A program made the position numbers and the translations under genes. DNA of 64,000 nt from Haliscomenobacter sp041740695. GTDB lineage: Bacteria; Bacteroidota; Bacteroidia; Chitinophagales; Saprospiraceae. The stretch covers positions 62,001 through 126,000 of the forward strand of contig NZ_JBGSLK010000134.1 of assembly GCF_041740695.1 (NCBI RefSeq), given 5' to 3'. Each line of letters begins with the position of its first letter. Position 1 is the stretch's first letter. Shown one piece after another: positions 35,038 to 42,765 of the stretch. The notes under the pieces are model-generated. The model saw nothing but the letters and a program-made list of their open reading frames with translations. It was not told the origin of the DNA and searched no databases.

Positions 35038-35190
35038 CCCACGGATTTATCCGTGGGAGGCCACACATAGCAACAACCTACGACTTTAGTCGTGGTAGAC
35101 ATGCAAAAAACCAACCCACTGAATCCCACGATTTAAATCGTGGGTTGTGGGAGGCACATATAGAACCATAACCCACGACTTTAGTCGTGG
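35038..35190. repeat. Cluster of four CCCACG-TTTA-CGTGGG type palindromes
   Basis: The gap between the two subunit III genes is filled by CCCACGGATTTATCCGTGGG (35038-35057, identical to the copy at 22119), an imperfect CTACGAC-TTTA-GTCGTGG unit (about 35077-35094), CCCACGATTTAAATCGTGGG (35125-35144, perfect) and CCCACGAC-TTTA-GTCGTGG (35172-35190). The last ends 15 bases before the next start. They are repeat elements of the same family as those before actB and actC. Confidence 0.8.
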
Positions 35191-35205
35191 AAAAAAAGCT
35201 ATCTA

Positions 35206-36165
35206 ATGGCGACTACAGATACCGCACTTGAACACCACGTTCATGAACACGATCACGAAGGCGATGCCTGGTCTGGAGCACAATCTCCGTTCAAGGCCAG
35301 CTATGGCAAACTGATGATGTGGTACTTCCTCTTATCGGATGCCTTTACTTTTGCTGGCTTTCTGATTACCTATGGTGCGCTGCGTTTTAGCAGTCCTACC
35401 TGGCCTGTACCAGACTTCGTGTTTGCTACAGACCCCTTCGGCATTTCCGCTTTCTTCGGTTCAGCGCCATTGATTTTCGTAACCTTTATGTCCTTTTTGC
35501 TCATCATCAGCTCGGTGACAATGGTTCGTGCGGTACAGGAAGGGCACCGGGAAAACAAAAACGGGGTGTTGATCTGGATGATCCTGACCATCTTTGGTGG
35601 TTTGGGCTTCTTGGGTTGCCAAGCTTGGGAGTGGACCAACCTGATTAGTGGGGAAAACATGTCTTTGACTCGCAACACCTTCGGTACGCATACTGCCGAT
35701 GGTTACTACCTCGACCACGAAGGTAAAAAGAGCGCTGAAACCTTCCGCGAAGGGGAAAGTTACCTCATTCACCGCCATGCGGCTGGTGGACATGGCGAAA
35801 GCCATGAAGCTGGTCACGGTGCTGCGCATGAATACAAAAAAGGCGAACAGGCTGGATACATGCTGGATGATCAAAGCTTCATCCACCGCAAATACGTTTA
35901 CGCTGATGGCCCACTGAAAGGCCAAACGCAAACCGAGCAATTTGGCCCTAGAGCTTTCGGTGCACTATTCTTCTTCATCACTGGTTTCCACGGTTTCCAC
36001 GTATTTTCGGGGGTGGTATTCCTGGTGATCATTGCACTCAACGTAGCAAGCGGGGTTTACGCGGCGCGGAAGAATGGTTATGAAATGGTCGAAAAAATTG
36101 GGTTGTACTGGCACTTTGTAGACTTGGTATGGGTCTTCGTGTTCCTGGTATTTTACCTGCTTTAA
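35206..36165 (+). CDS. coxC: Cytochrome c oxidase subunit III with histidine-rich loop
   Basis: A 319-residue subunit III. The N-terminal part (SYGKLMMWYFLLSDAFTFAG) and the C-terminal part (GFHGFHVFSGVVFLVIIALN and GLYWHFVDLVWVFVFLVFYL) match the family. Between them, about residues 148-245, is a hydrophilic insertion of about 95 residues with a His-rich run (HRHAAGGHGESHEAGHGAAH). Such a loop sits between two helices and could bind metal or contact a partner subunit; this is inference. The N-terminus is also His/Asp-rich (HHVHEHDHEGD). It is followed at 34 bases by subunit IV. The gene is probably the main structural subunit III of this operon. Confidence 0.92.
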   Translation: MATTDTALEHHVHEHDHEGDAWSGAQSPFKASYGKLMMWYFLLSDAFTFAGFLITYGALRFSSPTWPVPDFVFATDPFGISAFFGSAPLIFVTFMSFLLIISSVTMVRAVQEGHRENKNGVLIWMILTIFGGLGFLGCQAWEWTNLISGENMSLTRNTFGTHTADGYYLDHEGKKSAETFREGESYLIHRHAAGGHGESHEAGHGAAHEYKKGEQAGYMLDDQSFIHRKYVYADGPLKGQTQTEQFGPRAFGALFFFITGFHGFHVFSGVVFLVIIALNVASGVYAARKNGYEMVEKIGLYWHFVDLVWVFVFLVFYLL

Positions 36166-36199
36166 CATCCAATGGTTGAACCTATTTAATGCTCTATAG

Positions 36200-36625
36200 A
36201 TGTCACACGTATCTTACGAACAAAGTAAAAAAAACGTAGTCAAAGGTTTGATCCTTCTGGCAGTAGTCACCTTGATTGAGGTAGTCATCTCTCTCTTTGG
36301 TAAAGGTCACATCATCAAGGGGGTTCATGGCAATGTGATTGTCTTGGCGACCTGCGGTTTGTTCATTGCTGGTTTGTCCTTGTACAAAGCCTACTTTATT
36401 GTGTATGAATTCATGCACATGAAGCACGAAGTAAAGGGTTTGGCAATGAGTGTCATACTGCCAATGCTGCTCTTAGTTTGGGCAATTATCGCCTTTTTTC
36501 AGGAAGGAAATGCCTGGAAAAATCGCCGCGAAGACGTCCAAAAACGCAATGCGCAGCCGATCACTCCAGCACAGGAAGGCAGTTTGTTGTCTCCAGATAC
36601 GTATCAACTGGATTGGAAAGGTTAA
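36200..36625 (+). CDS. coxD: Cytochrome c oxidase subunit IV
   Basis: A 141-residue protein with three transmembrane helices in the prokaryotic subunit IV (COX4_pro) layout: VKGLILLAVVTLIEVVISLF, VIVLATCGLFIAGLSLYKAY and GLAMSVILPMLLLVWAIIAF. The conserved YEFMHMKHE lies between helices 2 and 3. It has a short soluble C-terminus. This small subunit stabilises the oxidase. It ends the structural oxidase block and is followed at once by a terminator-like hairpin. Confidence 0.9.
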   Translation: MSHVSYEQSKKNVVKGLILLAVVTLIEVVISLFGKGHIIKGVHGNVIVLATCGLFIAGLSLYKAYFIVYEFMHMKHEVKGLAMSVILPMLLLVWAIIAFFQEGNAWKNRREDVQKRNAQPITPAQEGSLLSPDTYQLDWKG

Positions 36626-36642
36626 TCCTTTTCGACACAGAT

Positions 36643-36672
36643 ACAAAAGGCGGGCTACAACCCGCCTTTTGT
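36643..36672 (+). terminator. Intrinsic terminator after subunit IV
   Basis: ACAAAAGGCGGG (36643-36654) pairs perfectly with CCCGCCTTTTGT (36661-36672) around CTACAA. The stem is GC-rich and the 3' arm ends in a T-rich stretch. It lies 18 bases after the stop codon and probably ends the act-cox transcript. Confidence 0.75.
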
Positions 36673-36768
36673 GTTTTAGCACTCTTTTTCTTTTGATCAA
36701 AGTATGACTCAATCCTAAAAAACATTTGCCACTTTTTGGTGTTTTGCTAGCATAAGTTATGGGGCAAA

Positions 36769-37416
36769 ATGAACACTTATTTTTTCATCGCCCCTAAAAG
36801 AAAACCGAACGGAATGAAAAAATGGCTACAAACCACAGCACTGTTTTTGATGTTGGTGGTAATGCCTGCGCTGAGTTGGTACTACCTCAAGAAAGGAGAA
36901 CGTTACCAGGTCGAAATGCGCGCCCAACTAAAAGACTACGGCAAACTGCCGAAATTTTTCCTCCCAAAATTGCTGGACAGCGATAGTCTGTTGAGCACGG
37001 ATCTACAAAACAATGTGATCATTGCCAAGGAGCTGGATGCCAAGGAACTGGAGCAGGATGAAGACCTACTTTTTGCATTAAATAGCCTGCACACCCAGTT
37101 CGATGATCGCTACGACGTGCTTTTTTTACTGCATACTACTGTGCAGGATTCAGGTAAAGTGGGTGCTTTTTTGCGGAAAAACAAACTTGCTGACCCCGAG
37201 CAGGTATTGATCACCAGCAGTACCCCCGAACTGATTCAATCCTATTCCTTCCCCAAAGCGGGTATGGTGGCCATCATTGATACAACGGGCACCATTCGCC
37301 GCTACTACAATTACCGTGACGGCAATGAACTGCGCCGATTGACCGAGCATGTTACCGTACTCATGCACCGCGATAAGAAGAACGACCCTTATTTGAACCG
37401 CGAAAAAGAAAAATAG
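36769..37416 (+). CDS. SCO/thioredoxin-fold-like membrane-anchored protein lacking copper ligands
   Basis: A 215-residue protein (200 if translation starts at ATG 36814, MKKWLQTTALFLML, which would be a cleaner signal anchor). After one N-terminal helix, the periplasmic domain has a thioredoxin-like pattern: YDVLFLLHTT near 125 and MVAIIDTTGTIRRYYNY near 170, as at the end of SCO1/SenC proteins. The CxxxCP and His copper ligands of SCO are absent, as there is no Cys in the domain. Its place between subunit IV and a DUF420 gene is where Bacteroidota oxidase operons usually hold a SCO copper chaperone. I infer a degenerate SCO-family assembly factor or a structural paralogue. The next gene starts 1 base after its stop. 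Confidence 0.6.
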   Translation: MNTYFFIAPKRKPNGMKKWLQTTALFLMLVVMPALSWYYLKKGERYQVEMRAQLKDYGKLPKFFLPKLLDSDSLLSTDLQNNVIIAKELDAKELEQDEDLLFALNSLHTQFDDRYDVLFLLHTTVQDSGKVGAFLRKNKLADPEQVLITSSTPELIQSYSFPKAGMVAIIDTTGTIRRYYNYRDGNELRRLTEHVTVLMHRDKKNDPYLNREKEK

Positions 37417-37417
37417 G

Positions 37418-37993
37418 ATGGAAGCAAATCTGCAATTGGAAAAGAAGTTGAATGTAGCCGCCTGGATCATCACCATAGCGGTTTTGGGATTGGTTGGGAT
37501 GATGCGCCGAGTTAAAATTCCCGTACCGGAGAGCCTGGACCTGGGCTTTTTACCTCCCTTTCACGCTACCTTGAACGCACTGACCGCGGTGGTTCTGCTA
37601 CTCGCCTTGTATTACATCAAACAGAAAAAAGTGCAGCAACACCGCAATGCCATTTATGTGGCGATTGTACTGTCAGTGCTTTTTTTATTGTCTTATGTCG
37701 CTTACCATTTCACAACGCCCGAAACGCTGTTTGGAGATAGCAATCATGATGGGGTTGTAAACGAAGCAGAAAAGGCCGCGGTGAGTGGGATTCGCCCCTT
37801 TTACCTGCTGCTGCTGCTCAGTCACATTGCGTTGGCAGCTGGAATTTTCCCTTTTATTTTGTTCACCTTTATTCGGGCCTATACCAATCAGATTGAGCGC
37901 CACCGCAAAATGGCGCGTTGGGTGTTCCCGCTGTGGTTATATGTGGCCATTACCGGACCCATCTGCTATTTTATGTTGATTCCTTACTATTAA
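37418..37993 (+). CDS. DUF420 membrane protein of oxidase operons, with EF-hand-like loop
   Basis: A 191-residue protein with five transmembrane helices, of the DUF420 family found beside cytochrome oxidase genes and thought to help in assembly. Family marks include LGFLPPFHATLNALTAVVLL and HRKMARWVFPLWLYVAITGP. An unusual element lies in the loop before helix 4: DSNHDGVVNEAE, near residues 108-119, fits the 12-residue Ca2+-binding EF-hand loop (Asp1, Asn3, Asp5, Gly6, Val8, Glu12). It is directly coupled to the preceding gene by a 1-base gap. The function of DUF420 is unproven. Confidence 0.85.
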   Translation: MEANLQLEKKLNVAAWIITIAVLGLVGMMRRVKIPVPESLDLGFLPPFHATLNALTAVVLLLALYYIKQKKVQQHRNAIYVAIVLSVLFLLSYVAYHFTTPETLFGDSNHDGVVNEAEKAAVSGIRPFYLLLLLSHIALAAGIFPFILFTFIRAYTNQIERHRKMARWVFPLWLYVAITGPICYFMLIPYY

Positions 37994-38022
37994 TTGCTTA
38001 AATTTGAACAAAAATTGACGCT

Positions 38023-38286
38023 ATGCGCTCGATGAAATATTTCAAAATCGGATTGATCCTCGCAGCTTTGTTCCTATTTGCTGCGCCTGCTCTGGATGCC
38101 CAGTGCCCCATGTGCCGGATGGCTGTGGAAAGCAACCTCAAAGGGGGTGGTAGCGCCGGAAAGGGCCTCAATGCGGGTATTCTTTACATGTTGGCTACAC
38201 CTTACGTTTTGGTAGGTGGTTTGGCCTTCGTATGGTGGCGCAACCGCCGCAGAAATCAAGATACTGACCAAGAGGAAGAGGGGTAG
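38023..38286 (+). CDS. Small exported membrane protein with CPMC motif
   Basis: An 87-residue protein. It has an N-terminal signal (IGLILAALFLFAAPALDAQ), immediately followed by CPMCRM, and a second helix (ILYMLATPYVLVGGLAFVWW) ending in Arg-rich NRRRN. The CPMCRM motif could bind copper or a similar soft metal in the periplasm; this is inference. It lies 29 bases after DUF420 and likely belongs to the oxidase assembly group. Similar short CPMC proteins beside Bacteroidota oxidase genes are familiar to me but have no assigned function. An alternative start is the second Met (38032). Confidence 0.75.
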   Translation: MRSMKYFKIGLILAALFLFAAPALDAQCPMCRMAVESNLKGGGSAGKGLNAGILYMLATPYVLVGGLAFVWWRNRRRNQDTDQEEEG

Positions 38287-38298
38287 TCAAAATACCAA

Positions 38299-38326
38299 GT
38301 AGAGACGCACGGCCGTGCGTCTCTAC
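38299..38326. repeat. Perfect 28-bp palindrome, possible shared terminator
   Basis: GTAGAGACGCACGG (38299-38312) is the exact reverse complement of CCGTGCGTCTCTAC (38313-38326). It lies between convergent genes and contains the stop codon of the minus-strand DUF423 gene (38323-38325). Similar GTAGAGACGC palindromes are known as dispersed repeats in several phyla, from memory. Confidence 0.7.
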
Positions 38327-38742
38327 TGCCCAGCCCCATCACTTTTCCCCGAACGGTCATAATGAGTGAAACTCGAATAAAACAAGGCCCCCCAACCCAA
38401 CAAATAACACACACCTCCAAGAGGGGTAATTGGCCCTAACCACCCAACTGAAAGATGGTGCAAGTCTCTTGTACTCAATGCATATAAAGAGCCTGAAAAC
38501 AATAAAACGCCAGCCGTAAAGGCCCATCCAGCAAAACGTAGTGAACCCTTGCGGCCAAAATGGCTCAAAACGGCAACCAGCAAAATGGCAACTGCGTGGT
38601 AAAATTGATACCTTACTGCCGTTTCAAAAGTCTCAAAATGTTTTGGACTCAAATACGGTCGCAGGCCGTGTGCGGCAAATGCCCCGAAGGCTACCGCTAA
38701 AAAGCCAATTAGGCTACCAATGCGTAAAAATATATTTCTCAT
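38323..38742 (-). CDS. DUF423 small membrane protein
   Basis: A 139-residue protein of the DUF423 family (YwdK-like), with four transmembrane helices. The N-terminus IGSLIGFLAVAFGAFAAHGL and the downstream FETAVRYQFYHAVAILLVA are diagnostic. The C-terminus has ITPLGGVCYLLGWGALFYSS. The function of the family is unknown. It is a single minus-strand gene divergent from the large lipoprotein gene (24-base gap), and its stop codon sits inside a perfect palindrome. Confidence 0.88.
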   Translation of the reverse strand: MRNIFLRIGSLIGFLAVAFGAFAAHGLRPYLSPKHFETFETAVRYQFYHAVAILLVAVLSHFGRKGSLRFAGWAFTAGVLLFSGSLYALSTRDLHHLSVGWLGPITPLGGVCYLLGWGALFYSSFTHYDRSGKSDGAGQ

Positions 38743-38766
38743 AAATACAAGCTAAGTCATTGTTTC

Positions 38767-41031
38767 GTGGCAAAGATACTTCAATATCAGGTTTTGCAAA
38801 TAGTATACCCTAGAGCACTCAGTCTGTTTTTAGTCATTTCTCTACTTTCCTGTCAGCATCAACAAAACCTGGAAGCTTTAGTGCCCACAACTGCCTTGGC
38901 GATACTTACTACCGAAAACGTAGACTCAGAGTTGCCATTTCCTACCCTATCCTGGAGTACGATATTGATGCCTTTTAGCAAAAATCAAACCGGAATGTTG
39001 TACCTCAGCACGGCTCAAACGGAGATTCAAACCACCAAAACCAAAGGTTTAAAACGGATCACCCGTACTCAATGGGGAGGTGTGCAATTTGAACATTTTC
39101 AAGATACTAAAGGGCAAAAATGGGTTTTGGCTCAAATCAAAAAGGTCAAATATTTAGCGCGTGAAGCAGCACTGGTGGAAGAGGCTGCGCTTGGTTTTAA
39201 AGCAGGTAAACGCGCTCATTGGATCACTGCACTATCCGCCAATCAGTTGCAATTTAACTATGCGGGGCTAAGTGATTTTTACGGACTAAAGGGTGATGCA
39301 CTCGCGGGGCATTGTCATAATGTTACCTTGAAACTTCAACCTAAAGCGGGGCAAATACAAGGGCAGCTGCAATTTGCAAGCCCTCTTAGGATGAATGAAA
39401 AAGACCTGGCCGCTATTTTGGCCATTGCTCCCGGATCGGCGCGTAGTGTTGTACCTTACTTTGGCACCGATGGCACTTTGGCCCGACTGAAGCCTGAATC
39501 TGCCTTTTTACTCTATTTTGGCCGGGAAAGAAGCAGCCAAGCCGCCTTAGTTTTGCCCTTTGCAACAAATACATTGGCTCAAAAAGCCTTGAATGAACTG
39601 GCTGGAAATTATGGTGCACTAGCTCCCATAAACTATCAAACCTATTCGCTTCAACCCGTACTGGATGTAGGTTTAAACGCCTTGAATATCCGTCAGGCCA
39701 CCCTCGTCGTTTTTGAGCGGTTTTTGGTCGTTGGAGCCTCCGAAAACCTGATGGAGCGCTGGATCGATGCAGTCATTGTGGGCAATACCATCACCAGACA
39801 ATTGCGCAAGCCCCCCAGTGGCTTGTGGATGCGTTTGAGTACCGATCGCGATTTGGGTTTCCTGATAGCGCAACTCAATCAAACTTTGAACCTACAATTG
39901 GCACTACCTGATCCCTTGCAATGGGAAGGAGAAATAAGTGGCAAGCACTGGGCGTTTCGAGATGCAGCCAACCTGGAATCCCATGACCAGGCCTCGACGG
40001 AGCTTTGGCAAAAGGATTTGCATCAGGGAAAGGCCAAACAATTATGGGCCATCGAAGCCTGGAACCAATGCCTGGTCGAGACGGATGAACAACATCTGCT
40101 CGCGCTGGACCTGGAAGGGAATGTACAATGGGATAAAAAACTGGAATCCTCACTAGTAGGCTCAGGGACGCCGGTAACGCGCCAGGAATTGGGTCAAACG
40201 CTCGTTTATTTCAGTACAGAAAAGGCCATCCACGCTTTGCAATCGGATGGACAGGAAGCACCTGGTTTTCCTTTGGCGCTAAGTATAGCTACCACCTCGG
40301 GTTTGTGTGTGGGAGGACGCGAGCAGTTTTTGTTTTACACCAGCGCCGATGGCCGAATCTATGGCCTGGACAAGTATGGACAACCCCTGAGCGGTTGGAA
40401 CCCCGGACCAAAAATCGGCACAGTAAAGCAGCCTCTGAGCTATTTTCAATCGGCTACGGAGGATTACCTACTTGCCCTGACCGAGGAGGGGGAGTTTCAT
40501 GTGTTGGATCGGGCTACCCAAGCGCATTTCCCAGTCCAAACACTAAAAGGCCCTTTTTTCAGTCCTCCCCAATGGCAGTGGGATCAAGCGAGCCAAAGGA
40601 TGGTAGTGGCGGATGGGCAAGGTAAGGCGCAAGTGTTTAATGAAAAAGGGGAGTCTTTTCCGCTGGCGATTACAGCTGGTTTGGCTGGTGCGACCCAGTT
40701 TTGTTTTGTCGATTTAATTGGAGATGGAAGGAAGGATTATTTGGCGACGAATGGGGCAAAGTTGTTTTTGTATGCCTATGACCAGGAGAGATTCAAATTG
40801 GTGTTTAATGAAACTTTTGCAGGAAATATTACCGGGATTAGCGCAGCAGGACAAAAGGAAAATGCCCGGATTATTTGTAGTATTTCAGGTGAGCATCAGG
40901 TATGGTGTTTGTCTACCAAAGGGGAGGTGATCAAAGGGTTTCCGGTCGCCGGCGATCATTTTACTTTTTTTCCACAGCAAAAAATTATACTCACAATAAT
41001 TGATAATCGGGTGTATGCTTATGCGTTGTAG
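38767..41031 (+). CDS. Large lipoprotein with C-terminal PQQ-like beta-propeller
   Basis: A 754-residue lipoprotein. The GTG start at 38767 gives a signal ending in LVISLLSC (lipobox Cys near 29). Residues about 30-400 resemble DUF3352-type proteins (VPTTALAILTTENVD, then FLLYFGRERSSQAALVLPF), a weak recognition. Residues about 415-754 are repeated blades of PQQ/VCBS type: LLALDLEGNVQWDKKL, IYGLDKYGQPLSGWNPG, FHVLDRATQAHFPVQ and LIGDGRKDYLATNG. This half looks like a binding propeller on the periplasmic side. No catalytic residues were recognised. It lies 31 bases before another lipoprotein gene and may be co-transcribed with it. Confidence 0.65.
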   Translation: MAKILQYQVLQIVYPRALSLFLVISLLSCQHQQNLEALVPTTALAILTTENVDSELPFPTLSWSTILMPFSKNQTGMLYLSTAQTEIQTTKTKGLKRITRTQWGGVQFEHFQDTKGQKWVLAQIKKVKYLAREAALVEEAALGFKAGKRAHWITALSANQLQFNYAGLSDFYGLKGDALAGHCHNVTLKLQPKAGQIQGQLQFASPLRMNEKDLAAILAIAPGSARSVVPYFGTDGTLARLKPESAFLLYFGRERSSQAALVLPFATNTLAQKALNELAGNYGALAPINYQTYSLQPVLDVGLNALNIRQATLVVFERFLVVGASENLMERWIDAVIVGNTITRQLRKPPSGLWMRLSTDRDLGFLIAQLNQTLNLQLALPDPLQWEGEISGKHWAFRDAANLESHDQASTELWQKDLHQGKAKQLWAIEAWNQCLVETDEQHLLALDLEGNVQWDKKLESSLVGSGTPVTRQELGQTLVYFSTEKAIHALQSDGQEAPGFPLALSIATTSGLCVGGREQFLFYTSADGRIYGLDKYGQPLSGWNPGPKIGTVKQPLSYFQSATEDYLLALTEEGEFHVLDRATQAHFPVQTLKGPFFSPPQWQWDQASQRMVVADGQGKAQVFNEKGESFPLAITAGLAGATQFCFVDLIGDGRKDYLATNGAKLFLYAYDQERFKLVFNETFAGNITGISAAGQKENARIICSISGEHQVWCLSTKGEVIKGFPVAGDHFTFFPQQKIILTIIDNRVYAYAL

Positions 41032-41062
41032 GAGAGAAGAATGAACCTAAAATAAAAAACAC

Positions 41063-41887
41063 ATGAAATTAACTTCTACCCTGACTTTGCTGATCGGATT
41101 ATTGTGCTTTTGCTGCACCAACGCCCCAGAAAAGGATTTAAGCGGGCTAAAAAAGGATCAAAAAAAGAATGAAAAAGCTAAGGTGCCTCAGGATACCATC
41201 ATTGAGATTCCCGATAGTGTTAAACTGAAGATTGGATTAGAAAAAGCATTGGAGTTGGTTAGGAAGCATCGGGATCAACCACGTGTCAAAATGAATTTTG
41301 ACACAACTTTTCAAGACCACTCCTTTTTGGGAACCAACATTAATTACGGGCATTCTTTTTCTAAAAAATTCAAACATCTAATATTAATGCACAGTGTGGG
41401 TACTCCAATGTTGTACGAGACCCACCTTGTTTTTTATCGGGAAACCGCAGGTGGTGAAATGCAACTACTTTTATCAGGTACTGGTGATGGCGCATTTATG
41501 GGAGATACGCTCATGGATGTTAATCTAGATGGGCGTAAAGACTATCTGACCCATTGGTACGGTTTCTCAGGCTGTTGTCCTCGGGATAAATTCTTTGTTT
41601 ATTTGCAAAAAGAGAACGGAGAAATTACGCCTAAATTTGAGCTTATGAATCCTGTCTTTGACGAAAAAAAGGGGCAGGTAAGAGGTTTTAGTTACGGCCG
41701 CCCTGAAGATATTAGTTTGTATAAAAAACGTTGGAAAGGCTATCAGCTTGAACCTTTAGAGTACATCTATCGAGATGAAAATAATCCCAAAATTTTGCTG
41801 CGGGAGGATGGAATAAGTTCAAAAATAACACAGCTTAAAACTTTGCCTAAAGAATACGTTGAATTTGATTGGTTTAATTATCAATAG
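41063..41887 (+). CDS. Hypothetical lipoprotein
   Basis: A 274-residue lipoprotein: the signal LTLLIGLLCFCC has a lipobox Cys near residue 19, followed by a Lys-rich linker. The mature domain has a conserved-looking core, MDVNLDGRKDYLTHWYGFSG (about 152-171), reminiscent of VCBS/FG-GAP repeats, and CCPRDKFFVYLQKENG. Function not recognised. It follows the large propeller lipoprotein at 31 bases in the same direction, suggesting one envelope-located unit. The following 406 bases contain no gene. Confidence 0.6.
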   Translation: MKLTSTLTLLIGLLCFCCTNAPEKDLSGLKKDQKKNEKAKVPQDTIIEIPDSVKLKIGLEKALELVRKHRDQPRVKMNFDTTFQDHSFLGTNINYGHSFSKKFKHLILMHSVGTPMLYETHLVFYRETAGGEMQLLLSGTGDGAFMGDTLMDVNLDGRKDYLTHWYGFSGCCPRDKFFVYLQKENGEITPKFELMNPVFDEKKGQVRGFSYGRPEDISLYKKRWKGYQLEPLEYIYRDENNPKILLREDGISSKITQLKTLPKEYVEFDWFNYQ

Positions 41888-42293
41888 TGTGGACGCATCT
41901 AGGTGCCTGTTTGCAATGTCAATACATCACCGAGCTTTTTAATTCCTCGAAGTTCAATCTTTTGCGCAACCGGAGCCCCGCTAGGGGCGCGCCATGGGTA
42001 GTAAATAATAGCCCAGATGTTTCCTGAGTCCCGTAGGGACGTGATGTGGGTATCTTTAGAGACAAAATACCCACAATTCGTCCCTACGGGACTCGGGAAA
42101 ACTCCGGCGGTTGTATTCTACCCATATTGCGCCCCTAGCGGGGCTCCCGCTGCGTGGAAAGACCTTGCAAATAGGTAGGTTCTGAGGCGAGTGCAAGATG
42201 CTGAACCGAATATCCACATATGAAACCCATTGGTAAAAAATAGTACAAATACTCAGCTTTGTTTTAACTTCGAAAGGATAAAACCTGAAAGCC
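41888..42293. other. Gene-free stretch holding a large inverted repeat
   Basis: The 406 bases between two lipoprotein genes have no convincing open frame on either strand. The middle (41972-42147) is a large interrupted inverted repeat, described separately. The last 100 bases before the SnoaL-like gene are AT-rich and may hold its promoter, but no good TAnnTTTG was found. Confidence 0.6.
41972..42147. repeat. Large interrupted inverted repeat (about 176 bp)
   Basis: Three nested stems are found in register: GGAGCCCCGCTAGGGGCGC (41972-41990) with its exact complement at 42129-42147; GAGTCCCGTAGGGACG (42026-42041) with 42079-42094; and GTGGGTAT (42046-42053) with 42067-42074. A short ATGGGTAG/CTACCCAT pair joins the outer and middle stems. 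The spacing is nearly symmetric, so the whole would fold into one long hairpin. The outer stem sequence is also self-complementary at its tip (GCCCCGCTAGGGGC). Confidence 0.75.
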
Positions 42294-42740
42294 ATGCCAA
42301 AACTTACTTTTCTTCCCATTTTCCTCCTTCTCTTCCTGGCCTGCGAGCCCCAAAAAGAGCTCCTCGACCCCGCAAAACTCAAACAAGAAATCGTCGACGC
42401 TGAAGCTGCCTTCGCCAAAATAGCCGCCGACAAAGGCATTGCCGAGGCATTTTATACCTTTGCTGCCGAAGACGCCGTCATCAAACGCCAAAACGATAGC
42501 CTGATCATGGGGCGGGATGCCATTCGCCAATACTACAGTGCCCCTTTTTACCAAAGTGCAAAAGTGGATTGGAAACCCGACTATGTTAGAGTGTCCTTCC
42601 ATGGTGATCTGGCTTATACTTATGGAAAATTCACCTGGACCAGCCAGGACAGCACGGGCAAAGTCAACGAAATTAAGGGTATATTCCATACCGTTTGGCA
42701 GCGGCAGGCGGATGGGACTTGGAAATACGTTTGGGATTAG
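42294..42740 (+). CDS. SnoaL/DUF4440-like lipoprotein
   Basis: A 148-residue lipoprotein: the signal LTFLPIFLLLFLAC has a lipobox Cys near residue 17. The mature domain follows the NTF2-like (SnoaL/DUF4440) pattern: EAAFAKIAADKGIAEAFYTF, DSLIMGRDAIRQYY, LAYTYGKFTWTS and FHTVWQRQADGTWKYVWD. Family members bind or convert small ligands; no specific function can be given. It lies 25 bases before the HTCS regulator gene on the same strand and may share its transcript, though no functional link to glycan use is evident. Confidence 0.8.
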   Translation: MPKLTFLPIFLLLFLACEPQKELLDPAKLKQEIVDAEAAFAKIAADKGIAEAFYTFAAEDAVIKRQNDSLIMGRDAIRQYYSAPFYQSAKVDWKPDYVRVSFHGDLAYTYGKFTWTSQDSTGKVNEIKGIFHTVWQRQADGTWKYVWD

Positions 42741-42765
42741 CCATTAGGCGTTTAAATTACGTGAA

